From Gemmatimonadaceae bacterium (lineage in GTDB: Bacteria > Gemmatimonadota > Gemmatimonadetes > Gemmatimonadales > Gemmatimonadaceae), in the NCBI GenBank assembly GCA_036273715.1, contig DASUHB010000031.1:44196-108195 (forward strand): a DNA stretch of 64,000 nucleotides, written 5' to 3'. Below, piece after piece: positions 42,370 to 52,812 of this stretch (its first letter is position 1; each line of letters opens with the position of its first letter). Under the pieces are notes generated by a model. That model worked only from the letters and a program-made list of their open reading frames with translations. It was not told the DNA's origin and did not search any database. The translations under genes were made by a program, and so were the position numbers.

Positions 42370-43700
42370 GACGCGTAGTACTCCATGCCTAAATGCGTGA
42401 TCTGCTCTTCGCCCATCAGGTGACGCAGCGTGTTCTTGAGCTTCGTTTGCTGGATGAACAGATCGTGCTCCGGCTGCAGGCCCGGCGCGGCCATCGGACT
42501 CTTGAAATAGAATGACAGCCATTCCTGAATCCCCTTCAACCCCGCCCGCTGCGCAAAGTCCATGAACAGGGCGAGGTCGAGCACGATCGGCGCCGCGAGA
42601 ATCGAGTCGCGGCACAGGAAGTTCACTTTGATCTGCATGGGGTAGCCCAGCCACCCCTTGATGTCGATGTTGTCCCAGCCTTCCTTGTTGTCGCCGCGCG
42701 GCGGGTAGTAGTTGATCCGCACCACGTGCGAGAAATCCTTGTACAACTCCGGATACTGCTCCGGCTGCAGGATGGTGTGCAGCACGCTGAGCTTCGACTC
42801 CTCCTTCGTCTTGAACGACGCGGGATCGTCGAGCACCTCTCCATCGCGATTGCCGAGGATGTTGGTGGAGTACCAGCCTAACAGGCCTAACATGCGCGCC
42901 TTGAGCGCCGGCGCGATCACCGTTTTCAGCCACGTCTGGCCGGTCTTGAAGTCCTTGCCCGAGATCGGCACGCCGCGCTCGTTCGCCAGCTGCATCAACG
43001 CCGGCGCATCGACGGCCAGGTTGGGCGCGCCGTTCGCGAACGGGACGCCTTCCATGATCGAGGCCCACGCGTACAGCATCGCGGGCGAAATCGCATCGTC
43101 GTTGCGCTCCATCGCCTTCTCGAACTGCTCCAGCGTCGCGTGCTGCGAGCCGGCCTTGATGTACGTCTCGGTCGACGCACACCAGACCATCACCAGCCGG
43201 TCGAGCTTGTGCTTCGCTTTGAAGTCACGCACGTCCTGCCGCAGCTGCTCCGCGAGATCGCGCTTCGTCTTGCCCTTCTTCACGTTCGTGCCGTTGATGC
43301 GCGTCACGTACCGGTTCTCGAACACCGCCGGCATCGGGGTGATCGCGCTCAGGAAGTCGGCGATCGGCGCGATGTGATGCTCCTCGAGCACCCCGGCCTT
43401 GCGCGCCGCCGTGAGCGCGTCGTCCGGGATCGGATCCCAGGCGCCGAACACGAGATCGTCGAGCGCGGCCAGCGGCACGAACTCCTTGATGAGCGGCGCG
43501 CGATTTTCGGTGCGCTTGCCTAACCGGATCGTCGCCATCTGCGTCAGCGAGCCGATCGGTTGCGACAGCCCGCGCCGCACGCTCTCGGTCCCCGCCATGA
43601 ACGTGGTGGCAACGGCGCCGAGGCCCGGCGTGAGCACTCCGAGACGACCGGTTGCCGGTCGAGGGACTGGCCGGTTCCCGGCCGATGCGGAACCCTGCAC
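42366..43700 (-). CDS. ino1: Inositol-3-phosphate synthase
   Basis: This enzyme converts glucose-6-phosphate to 1L-myo-inositol-3-phosphate using NAD. The 444-residue product has the Rossmann start RLGVLTPGLGAVATTFMAG near residue 20 and the family segments VWCASTETY, KDFKTGQTWLKTVIAPALKAR, WYSTNILGNRDGEVL and YYPPRGDNKEGWDNIDIKGW. The downstream lipoprotein overlaps by 4 nt; upstream, 3 nt away, is a CDP-alcohol phosphatidyltransferase, a likely partner for inositol lipids. Confidence 0.96.
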   Translation of the reverse strand: MQGSASAGNRPVPRPATGRLGVLTPGLGAVATTFMAGTESVRRGLSQPIGSLTQMATIRLGKRTENRAPLIKEFVPLAALDDLVFGAWDPIPDDALTAARKAGVLEEHHIAPIADFLSAITPMPAVFENRYVTRINGTNVKKGKTKRDLAEQLRQDVRDFKAKHKLDRLVMVWCASTETYIKAGSQHATLEQFEKAMERNDDAISPAMLYAWASIMEGVPFANGAPNLAVDAPALMQLANERGVPISGKDFKTGQTWLKTVIAPALKARMLGLLGWYSTNILGNRDGEVLDDPASFKTKEESKLSVLHTILQPEQYPELYKDFSHVVRINYYPPRGDNKEGWDNIDIKGWLGYPMQIKVNFLCRDSILAAPIVLDLALFMDFAQRAGLKGIQEWLSFYFKSPMAAPGLQPEHDLFIQQTKLKNTLRHLMGEEQITHLGMEYYAS

Positions 43701-43703
43701 GAA

Positions 43704-44417
43704 CTATTCTCCTTTGGCGATGACGCGCTGTGCGGATGACGCGCTGCGACGCTTGGCAGCGCTTGCCTCGCTCAGCGCACGAACGGAAGGCGGATCCGAC
43801 TCGTCACGGCGCACCGCCGCGTGTACGGCGGCTATGCGCTGGGCGGCAGTGATCCACGAGGTGACAGTCAACAGAACGATGATTGCAATGAGAACGAGCC
43901 CGCCCAACGCGAGCCCGAAGAACGCCTGCGGCGCCGACAACAACACCACGCGCTCCGGACGCTGCAGCCAGCCGACGTGCACATCGACGCCCAACGACGC
44001 CGCCCGCGCGCGTGTGTACGACGTCACGAACGTTCCGATCAAACCGAGCACGCACACCACCACCATGCCCGTCCCCACCCAGCCCGGCCGCGTCGAGAAA
44101 AACACGGCCAACCCCCCCAGCACGAACCCATCCGCTACCCGGTCCAGCGTCGAATCATAGAAAGCGCCGAACGGCGAGCTCTGGTTGGTGCGTCGAGCCA
44201 CCATCCCGTCGAGCACGTCGAACAGCGCCGTCAAACCCAAAAACCAACCCCCAGTCCGAATGTGGCCCGTGCCGTAGATGATCCCTCCGGCTACCGAGCA
44301 CAGCGTTCCGACCGTGGTAATGGTGTTCGGCCGAACCCCACGACGGACCAGCCACTCAGCAACGGGATTGATGAGGGCCAGATATCCGCGCGTCAGCCAA
44401 TCGGGCAGTAGTCTCAT
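43704..44417 (-). CDS. CDP-alcohol phosphatidyltransferase (phosphatidylinositol-phosphate synthase-like)
   Basis: The 237-residue membrane protein has the CDP-alcohol phosphotransferase motif DG-x2-AR-x8-G-x3-D-x3-D, seen as LDGMVARRTNQSSPFGAFYD followed by STLDR, near residue 75-100, with about six TM helices and a basic tail. This class joins a CDP-lipid to an alcohol. Being 3 nt from ino1, the alcohol is probably inositol phosphate (inference). The ATG at 44417 starts the conserved MRLLPDWLTRGYLALINP; a longer GTG-started form to 44489 is possible. Confidence 0.85.
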   Translation of the reverse strand: MRLLPDWLTRGYLALINPVAEWLVRRGVRPNTITTVGTLCSVAGGIIYGTGHIRTGGWFLGLTALFDVLDGMVARRTNQSSPFGAFYDSTLDRVADGFVLGGLAVFFSTRPGWVGTGMVVVCVLGLIGTFVTSYTRARAASLGVDVHVGWLQRPERVVLLSAPQAFFGLALGGLVLIAIIVLLTVTSWITAAQRIAAVHAAVRRDESDPPSVRALSEASAAKRRSASSAQRVIAKGE

Positions 44418-44505
44418 TCGGCGGCCGTGCGCACCGCCTGTACCTTCATGCGCCGAACCAACACCAACCGTTGCCTCGCCCGGTCGCACACAGGCACATG
44501 CGCAA

Positions 44506-44530
44506 CGGGCCGGAGTCTCGCTCCGGCCCG
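44506..44530 (-). terminator. Terminator-like hairpin downstream of a small lipoprotein gene
   Basis: CGGGCCGGAG at 44506-44515 pairs perfectly with CTCCGGCCCG at 44521-44530 around the loop TCTCG. It is 33 nt beyond the lipoprotein stop on the minus strand. Only TTGCGC follows on that strand, so termination efficiency is uncertain. Confidence 0.65.
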
Positions 44531-44563
44531 GAAATTAGCCGCCGTAAAAGCGCCGAGCAACCT

Positions 44564-44899
44564 TTACGGCACTTGCCAGGTGTAGGAAGACGTGAGCGTC
44601 ACATCGTCGCGCGTGTACGTGTGCGTCCCGTCCGCCGTGCGTGCCTTGAGTGACACGGTGGCCCCGCTGACCACGGCGGGCACGCTCAGCGCCGACGTGC
44701 TGTTCCCCGCAACCTGTCCCGCAAGCACGTCCGATCCGCCGGTCGTGACATACACGTTCACCGGCTGCGCCAGGTTGTTCGTGACGTGGAAGGTCACGGC
44801 GGTTGCCGTCGCAGGCGCGGGCGCCGTGTTCACCTTCACACTGCGATGACAGCCAACGAGTGCGACGCCCAGAATGAGCGTCACCAGTGCTCTCTTCAT
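44564..44899 (-). CDS. Small predicted lipoprotein
   Basis: The 111-residue product starts MKRALVTLILGVALVGCHRS, a signal peptide with lipobox LVGC and Cys at residue 17. The mature domain is beta-rich: VTFHVTNNLAQPVNVYVTTG and DVTLTSSYTWQVP, reminiscent of a small beta-sandwich. No function is known. The 123 nt to the next gene upstream (45023) contain no recognisable gene. Confidence 0.72.
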   Translation of the reverse strand: MKRALVTLILGVALVGCHRSVKVNTAPAPATATAVTFHVTNNLAQPVNVYVTTGGSDVLAGQVAGNSTSALSVPAVVSGATVSLKARTADGTHTYTRDDVTLTSSYTWQVP

Positions 44900-45022
44900 T
44901 GCGTATCTCCTCTCGATAGAAACGAGGGCGGATGACGTGCCGCGAGCCGACGACGACCCGCGCCGCGTCCGGGAGAATATCCCGCTTCACCCGCTATGCA
45001 CAATGGAGGCCCAATCGTTGAG

Positions 45023-46321
45023 CTAGCGATAGAGCTGATACTTCCTCGAGGCTTCCTCGAACCGGATTGTGGCCGCCAGCGATGCGTCGATGAGACTGTC
45101 CGGGTCGGCACCCGACAACAGCGCGACGCGCGCCGACGGCTGCCCGAAGAGCAGATCGAACGATTCCGGCCGAATTCGCAGTGAATCCCGGTCGACCCGG
45201 GCCACTGCCCAGATGATGGCCGCACCCAGCCGCGACGTCTGGATCCGATCCCGGTCAGTGATCACGATTTTGATCCCGTTCACCGTTTTGCCGCCGTACT
45301 TCTGATCGGTGGGGTGCTCGGGAGTAAATCGCGCCACCTCGAACTTGACGCCGTCCAGATTCCGATCCGCGAGCAGATCGACGACGCGCTTCGCGTTCAA
45401 CCACGGCGCGCCGAATTGTTGAAACGCGTCAGGCGTGCCCCGCCCAACGGAAAGGTTGGTCGACTCGAGCCACACGGTGCCCGGATATAACGTTGCGCTG
45501 GCCAGGGACGGCATGTTGGGCGACGGCTTGATCCACGGGAGTCCGGTCTGATCGAACCACTCGTCGCGATGCCAGCCGGACATCGGGATCACGTGCAGAT
45601 CCGCGTGCAATCCGAGCGTGTCGTCGTAGAAGCGCGCGAGCTCGCCCATGGTGAGTCCATGGCGCATCGGAATCGGAAAGAGCGCCGTGGGGTGCGCCGG
45701 GCGGGCCGCCGATCCGGTCCCCGCGAATGCAACCGAGCTGTCGAGCACCGGACCTTCGACGTGCATGCCGGTAATCGGGTTGGGTCGATCGAGCACGATC
45801 ACCGACACGTGATGCTGGGCGGCCGCCCGCATCGCATAGACCATCGACGCGACGTAGGTCCAGTCTCGTGCACCCAGATCCTGCAGGTCGATGACGAGCG
45901 CGTCGAGACGGTCGAGCAGCGAGTCCGGAGGCGCGAGCACGGTCTGGCCGTACAGCGAATAAATCGGAAGCCCCGTGCGCGCATCGCGACCATTCGCCAG
46001 ATTGCTGCGATCTTCGGTGCCGCGGATCCCGTGCTCGGGTGAGAGTAGCGCGACGAGCTTCGGAGCGGGCGCGGTCTCCGTTCCCGACTTCGACGCCCGA
46101 TACAAGAGGTCGATGTCGCTCGTCCCGTGTTCATCGACACCGGATTGGTTGGTCAGTAAGCCGATGCGTTTTCCGGCGAGCAGCGATGCGCTGTCCCGCA
46201 GCAGCACAGTGATCCCCGGCTCGACGTGTGTGTGACGCGGTTGCCCCATTCCACTCACGCACGCGAGCGCCATCACGATCGCGCCCGCTTCAACACACCT
46301 TTCGCGTACCCGACGATGCAT
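45023..46321 (-). CDS. namZ: DUF1343 family exo-beta-N-acetylmuramidase (NamZ-like)
   Basis: The product is about 432 residues with a signal-like N-terminus. DUF1343 hallmarks are GKRIGLLTNQSGVD near residue 55, VALLSPEHGIRGTED near 90, LDALVIDLQDLGARDWTYV near 140, VLDRPNPITG near 175, NMPSLASATLYPGTVWLEST near 270 and LSVGRGTPDAFQQFG near 290. NamZ releases MurNAc from the non-reducing ends of peptidoglycan glycans. It is divergent from a serine hydrolase and transporters likely to handle the product. The start could be four codons upstream (46333). In-frame sequence beyond that is antisense to the neighbour. Confidence 0.88.
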   Translation of the reverse strand: MHRRVRERCVEAGAIVMALACVSGMGQPRHTHVEPGITVLLRDSASLLAGKRIGLLTNQSGVDEHGTSDIDLLYRASKSGTETAPAPKLVALLSPEHGIRGTEDRSNLANGRDARTGLPIYSLYGQTVLAPPDSLLDRLDALVIDLQDLGARDWTYVASMVYAMRAAAQHHVSVIVLDRPNPITGMHVEGPVLDSSVAFAGTGSAARPAHPTALFPIPMRHGLTMGELARFYDDTLGLHADLHVIPMSGWHRDEWFDQTGLPWIKPSPNMPSLASATLYPGTVWLESTNLSVGRGTPDAFQQFGAPWLNAKRVVDLLADRNLDGVKFEVARFTPEHPTDQKYGGKTVNGIKIVITDRDRIQTSRLGAAIIWAVARVDRDSLRIRPESFDLLFGQPSARVALLSGADPDSLIDASLAATIRFEEASRKYQLYR

Positions 46322-46369
46322 GGCTCGGCTCATTCTCCAATGGCGACGGTGGAAGATACATCGCGCGTG

Positions 46370-47586
46370 ATGGCAGCGCCGCGCCGCACGCGCTCCTGGG
46401 TGATCGGGTCCGTCGCCGCACTGGCGATGGTCGCCGCGTCTGCGCGCGCGCAGACGGCCACGCCACATCTTGCGGACGACGCACCGCGCAACCCGGTACG
46501 CGATTCGATGCGCGCGGTGCTCGAGCGCGGTCTGGCCGACCGGGCGTATCCGGGCGCGATTGCGATGGTCGGTGATCGACACGAGGTGATCGCGACGGTC
46601 GCTGTCGGGCATCAGGACTGGGCGCCGTCGCCCAAGGTGGACGAATACACGATCTGGGACCTGGCGTCGCTCACCAAGGTGATCGGGACGACCACGGCGC
46701 TCATGCAACTCTGGGCCGACCACCGCGTGGATCTCGACGCGCCGGTGCAGCGCTACCTGCCCGAGTTCGTTGGGCCGCACAAGGAGCTGGTCACCGTCCG
46801 GCATTTGCTCACGCACAGCTCCGGGCTGCCGGGCTGGCGCCCGCTGTACAAGGAAGCGACCTCCCCTGCCGAGGCGCTGCGCCTGCTCTATCAGACGCCG
46901 CTCGACACGCTGCCCGGCGTGCGCATGGTGTACAGCGACCTGGGCGCGATCTTGTTGGGCAAGATCGTCGAGCGCGTGTCGGGCGAGCCGCTCGACGTCT
47001 ATCTCAGGCGCCACGTCTTCGCTCCGTTAGGCATGACGTCCACGATGTTCAAGCCGCCCAAGCGCCTGCTCCCGCGCATCGCGCCCACCGAGCGCGATCC
47101 GTGGCGCGGCCGCCTGGTGCACGGCGAGGTGCACGACGAGAATGCCTACTTCCTCGGCGGCGTCTCGGGGCACGCCGGGTTGTTCAGCGATGCCGCCGAT
47201 CTTTCCCGGTTCGCGCGCATGTACCTCGAGGGCGGCCAGCTCGACGGGGCGCGCATCGTCACGCCGGTGGCCATCGACACGTTCACCCGCGTGCAGGATG
47301 CGACCCTGTCCAACCGCGCCCTCGGATGGGAAGTGCCTAACGGAAGCAACTCGGCCGGCCACCGGATGTCGAACCGCGCGTTCGGCCACACGGGATTCAC
47401 CGGCACCTCGATCTGGATCGATCCGGCGCGCGATCTCTTCGTCATCCTGCTCACCAACCGCGTCGACCCGACGCGCGACAACCCGCGCCTCGGCCCCGTC
47501 CGTGTGCAGCTCGCCGACGCGGTCGTCTCGGTGATCGACGGTCACGGCCCCACGCCGCCATCGGCGGCCGGCACCGGAGCCGCTCC

Positions 47587-47590
<4 letters not shown>
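46370..47590 (+). CDS. Serine beta-lactamase-family hydrolase (class C/PBP4-like)
   Basis: This secreted penicillin-binding-protein-like hydrolase of about 406 residues has a signal peptide (WVIGSVAALAMVAASARAQ), the catalytic SxxK in LASLTKVIG, a YSD in MVYSDLGAILL as the YxN-type element, and HTG in FGHTGFTGTS. Such enzymes in peptidoglycan clusters act as peptidases or esterases rather than antibiotic-resistance enzymes. An alternative ATG exists at 46340, only 18 nt from the divergent NamZ-like start, so promoters must overlap coding sequence. The stop overlaps the transporter start (ATGA). Confidence 0.88.
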
Positions 47591-49464
<1,874 letters not shown>

Positions 49465-49563
49465 AGTGCTGTCCGGCCTTGTGCTTGCGCCATTGAATCG
49501 TCGTATACAGGGAGATAGTTTTCGAGGACAGCGGGATTCTCCCGCACTTTCACAGAGGTATCG

Positions 49564-49920
49564 ATGAGCACCACTCAGCAACCCGCAGTCACGATCACCG
49601 TCACTCCGGGCGCGACCGTCGAGGTCAAGCGCTTCATGGAGCAGGAAGGCGTGTCCAGCGAGCAGGGCGGGCTCCGGGTGAGCGTTCAGCCCGGCGGCTG
49701 CAGCGGCTTCCGCTATGGCCTGCTCATCGAAGAGCAGTCCGCGGAAGACGATCTCGTTGTCGAGCAAGATGGGTTCAAGGTCTTTGTCGACCCGTTCTCG
49801 GCGCAGTACTTGAACGGCATCACGATCGATTACGTGTCGTCCATGCAGGGCTCGGGATTTACCTTCAAGAATCCGAATGCCACCGGCGGGTGCGGCTGCG
49901 GGAGTTCGTTCACCGCATAG
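49564..49920 (+). CDS. HesB/IscA-type iron-sulphur cluster carrier
   Basis: This 118-residue A-type carrier delivers Fe-S clusters to client proteins. The three conserved Cys are at residues 46 (PGGCSGFRYG), 110 and 112 (GGCGCGSSF). It is longest in similarity to ErpA/IscA. A short N-terminal extension precedes the core. It lies between the two symporters with about 100 nt upstream and 166 nt downstream, so it is probably its own unit; no other Fe-S assembly genes are near. Confidence 0.94.
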   Translation: MSTTQQPAVTITVTPGATVEVKRFMEQEGVSSEQGGLRVSVQPGGCSGFRYGLLIEEQSAEDDLVVEQDGFKVFVDPFSAQYLNGITIDYVSSMQGSGFTFKNPNATGGCGCGSSFTA

Positions 49921-49987
49921 TCCGGCACTGCGACATCGGGACTGGGACCGGTAATAGGGGCGGAAAAACGATCAATGATCGGCAAGC

Positions 49988-50012
49988 GAGAGTTCCACGG
50001 TCTTGAACTCTC
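49988..50012 (+). terminator. Hairpin after the Fe-S carrier gene
   Basis: GAGAGTTC at 49988-49995 pairs with GAACTCTC at 50005-50012 around a 9-nt loop. It is about 67 nt beyond the stop and is followed by TCTT, a weak T-rich tail. Probable terminator between the Fe-S carrier and the second symporter. Confidence 0.5.
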
Positions 50013-50086
50013 TCTTCGCAGACGTTGATGTTCTTCCGTCCCTATTTCCTATTTCCCATCCCTAATTCGCGCGCCACCGGATCCCG

Positions 50087-51604
50087 TTGACCAGATTTTC
50101 CTCCCTCGACGCCGTCGTTCTCCTTGCCTATCTCGCTGGAACGACGGCGCTCGGCATCTGGGTGGGCCGTCGACAGCGCGATTCGAGAGACTACTTCGTC
50201 GCCGATCGATCGATCGCCTGGTGGGTCGTCCTCTTTTCGGTCGTTGCCACCGAGACGAGCGCGCTGACCTTCATTGGCGCGCCGACGTTCTCCTATCTGG
50301 GCGACTTCGGATTCCTGCAGATCGTCGCCGGCTACATTCTCGGCCGCATCGTCATCGCGTTCACGCTGCTGCCGCGATACTACGACGGCGAGCTCGTCAC
50401 CGCGTACGGGTTGTTGGAGCAGCGGTTTGGGTTAGGCGCACGCCGCTTCGCGTCGATCGTGTTCATGGCCACGCGCGCGCTCGCGGACTCGGTGCGCATT
50501 TTCGCCACGGCGATCCCGATCGCGATCATCGTCGGCTCGGTGATGCCGCGGCGCCAAGCGATGCCGGCGGCGGTGCTCCTGCTCGGATTGCTCACCATCA
50601 TTTACACGTATCGCGGCGGCATGAAGGCCGTGGTGTGGACGGAGCTCCTGCAAGCGGCGGTGTACGTTGGCGGCGGCATTGCGGCAATCGTACTCCTCGG
50701 ACACGTGGTCCCCGGCGGTTGGCACGACATCCTCGGATCGGCGCGCGCGGCCGGCAAACTGAAGTTGATCGACACGTACACCGGCATCGATCGCGCGAAC
50801 ACGCTGCTCGCCGGGTTGGTGGGCGGCGCGTTTCTCTCCATGGCCTCGCACGGCGCCGATCAATTGATCGTGCAGCGGCTGCTCTCGGCGCGCAGCCTGC
50901 GCGACGCCCAACGGGCGATCATCGGCAGCGGCGTCGCCGTGTTTTTCCAGTTCGCATTGTTCCTCGTGATCGGCGTCGGCCTGTGGAAGCTCTATGGCGG
51001 ACGCACGTTCTCGACGCCCGATGCAGTTTTTCCGACATTCATCGTGCAGTACATGCCGCGGGGCTTGTTGGGCCTCGTTCTCGCCGCCGTGATTGCGGCG
51101 ACCATGAGCACGCACTCGGCGGCGATCAATTCGCTTGCCGCATCGACCACCCACGACATTTATCTGCCGCTCACCAAGCGCGCGAGCGACGATGCGCGCA
51201 CGCTGCGCGTCGGCAAATATTTCGCGTTGGCGTGGGGCGTCGTGCTCACGGTCGGTGCGCTGCTGTTTCGCGAGCAAGGCACACCGGTCGTGGTCGTCGC
51301 GCTGAGCATTGCCTCGTTCACGTACGGGGGACTACTCGGCGGGTTTTTTCTCGGTATCTTCTGGGCTCGCGCCGAGCAGCGTGACGCGATCATCGGGATG
51401 TCGGTGGGCATCTTCGCGATGGCGTTCGTGGTGTTCGCCAAGCAGATCGGCGATGCGATACCTTCGGTGGCGCAGTCGCTCGGCCCGCTGGCGCGCATCG
51501 CGTGGCCCTGGTACGTGTTCATCGGGACCGTGATCACGCTGGCCGCCGGCATTCTCTCTTCGTACTCACATCCCGCACCCGCGGGCACTTCTGGGCGCGT
51601 ATGA
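50087..51604 (+). CDS. Sodium:solute symporter (SSS family), second copy
   Basis: This 505-residue SSS transporter starts at TTG and has SRDYFVADRSIAWWVVLFSV near residue 32, FSYLGDFGFLQIVAGYILGR, and ATMSTHSAAINSLAASTTHD near residue 345 with sodium-site Ser/Thr residues. It differs strongly from the first symporter, so they are not a recent duplication. It overlaps the following kinase gene as ATGA, supporting that the kinase phosphorylates the imported substrate. Confidence 0.9.
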   Translation: MTRFSSLDAVVLLAYLAGTTALGIWVGRRQRDSRDYFVADRSIAWWVVLFSVVATETSALTFIGAPTFSYLGDFGFLQIVAGYILGRIVIAFTLLPRYYDGELVTAYGLLEQRFGLGARRFASIVFMATRALADSVRIFATAIPIAIIVGSVMPRRQAMPAAVLLLGLLTIIYTYRGGMKAVVWTELLQAAVYVGGGIAAIVLLGHVVPGGWHDILGSARAAGKLKLIDTYTGIDRANTLLAGLVGGAFLSMASHGADQLIVQRLLSARSLRDAQRAIIGSGVAVFFQFALFLVIGVGLWKLYGGRTFSTPDAVFPTFIVQYMPRGLLGLVLAAVIAATMSTHSAAINSLAASTTHDIYLPLTKRASDDARTLRVGKYFALAWGVVLTVGALLFREQGTPVVVVALSIASFTYGGLLGGFFLGIFWARAEQRDAIIGMSVGIFAMAFVVFAKQIGDAIPSVAQSLGPLARIAWPWYVFIGTVITLAAGILSSYSHPAPAGTSGRV

Positions 51605-52527
51605 CGACCCTCGTAATCGGCGTTGATGGCGGCGGCTCCAAGACCCGCGCGCTCGTGGCGGACAACGAGGGCACAGTGTTAGGCACGGCCGATGGCCCGG
51701 CGAGTGCCATTCGTCCGGGACAGGAGGAGCGTTCGGCCGCCATCATCGCCGAAACGGCACAGAACGCCCTCGCGCTCGTGGAGGTCGAGGCGCCTAACGT
51801 CCGCGTGTTGTGCGCCGGCGTCGCGGGCGCGGGACGCACGGCCCCACGCGACGCGCTCGCCCGCGCGCTCGAGGCGCACGCATTGGCCGAAGAGGTGATC
51901 GTGCAGCCCGATGCGGCCGTGGCGCTCGAGGATGCGTTCGGCGACGGCCCGGGTATTCTCCTCGTGGCAGGGACCGGCTCGATTGCGTTCGGCAAAGGGC
52001 CGGCCGGCAACGAGTCGCGATGCGGAGGCTGGGGTCCGGTCTGCGGCGACGAGGGCAGCGGCGCGTGGCTCGGTCGTCGCGCACTATCGGTGGTGACCGC
52101 GGCCATCGATGGGCGCGAACCAGACACCGCGCTCGTCGGCGCAGTGCTCACCGCGGCGCAGACCGACGACCCGTCCGACCTCATCGCGTGGGCAGCATCC
52201 GCCTCACCGGGACAACTAGCGGCGCTCGCGCCGGTGGTGGTCGCCGTGGCGGATCAGGGCGACCGACGCGCCAACGCGCTGCTCGCGCTGGCCTGCGAGG
52301 AGCTCGCCCTGCACGTGCGCACGCTGTCGCGCGTGCTGTTCACCGACGAGCGCGCCGCCGTGCCGGTTGCGTTAGGCGGCGGATTGCTCGCCCCCGGGGC
52401 GCTCCTGCGCAAGCGCGTTGAGCATCGGCTCAAGTCGGCGGTACCGGGCGCCTCGATCCGCGCCGATGAGGTGAAACCCGAGCGCGGTGCCGTGCGTGCC
52501 GCCTTGCGGGCGCTCGCCACCGCCTGA
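51601..52527 (+). CDS. BadF/BcrA-type sugar kinase (GlcNAc or MurNAc kinase-like)
   Basis: This 308-residue actin-fold kinase begins MTTLVIGVDGGGSKTRALVAD (phosphate-1 DGGGSKT), then the second phosphate motif VAGTGSIAFG near residue 125, WGPVCGDEGSGAWLGRRA near 145, and GGGLLAPGALL near 260. This is the N-acetylglucosamine/N-acetylmuramate kinase pattern in the BadF group. Context (NamZ-like muramidase, symporters) suggests phosphorylation of imported MurNAc or GlcNAc; no MurQ etherase is visible here. ATG at 51601 overlaps the symporter stop. Confidence 0.86.
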   Translation: MTTLVIGVDGGGSKTRALVADNEGTVLGTADGPASAIRPGQEERSAAIIAETAQNALALVEVEAPNVRVLCAGVAGAGRTAPRDALARALEAHALAEEVIVQPDAAVALEDAFGDGPGILLVAGTGSIAFGKGPAGNESRCGGWGPVCGDEGSGAWLGRRALSVVTAAIDGREPDTALVGAVLTAAQTDDPSDLIAWAASASPGQLAALAPVVVAVADQGDRRANALLALACEELALHVRTLSRVLFTDERAAVPVALGGGLLAPGALLRKRVEHRLKSAVPGASIRADEVKPERGAVRAALRALATA

Positions 52528-52641
52528 CCGCGCGCGGCAGTCGGCCGCGTGTCCTGATTTCCCCCTTCCAAACGTCACTCCCCTGTTGGAGCATACGGCA
52601 TCAGGGACGTCGCTGCATCACTCTCGACACAGGCCGCCCGT

Positions 52642-52785
52642 CTGAACACCGTCGACAGATTGTTCGATACGTGGTACCCGCGCCTCCGGCGCGCACTCGG
52701 CCGTCGCACGGCAAATCGCGGCGTCGCCGAAGACGCTGCGCAGGAAGCATTCGTGCGCCTGCTGGATGCCAACCCGCGCAACGCT
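52642..52785 (+). pseudogene. Sigma-70 region-2-like fragment in frame with TonB receptor
   Basis: The translation RLFDTWYPRLRRALGRR then RGVAEDAAQEAFVRLLDANP resembles region 2 of ECF sigma factors (YxxLxRxxxR followed by AEDxxQExFxRL). No region 4 follows; the frame runs on into Gly/Arg-rich sequence and the signal peptide of the TonB receptor. It is probably a truncated relic of a sigma gene, or it could be translated as a long N-terminal extension. Confidence 0.45.
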
Positions 52786-52812
52786 GGGCGTCGCACTGGC
52801 CGCCGCGCCGGG

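Noticed and set aside
46322..47014. Long N-terminal extension of the NamZ-like protein
   Set aside because: It is antisense to the serine hydrolase gene, which has strong family motifs; the muramidase signal peptide begins at 46321.
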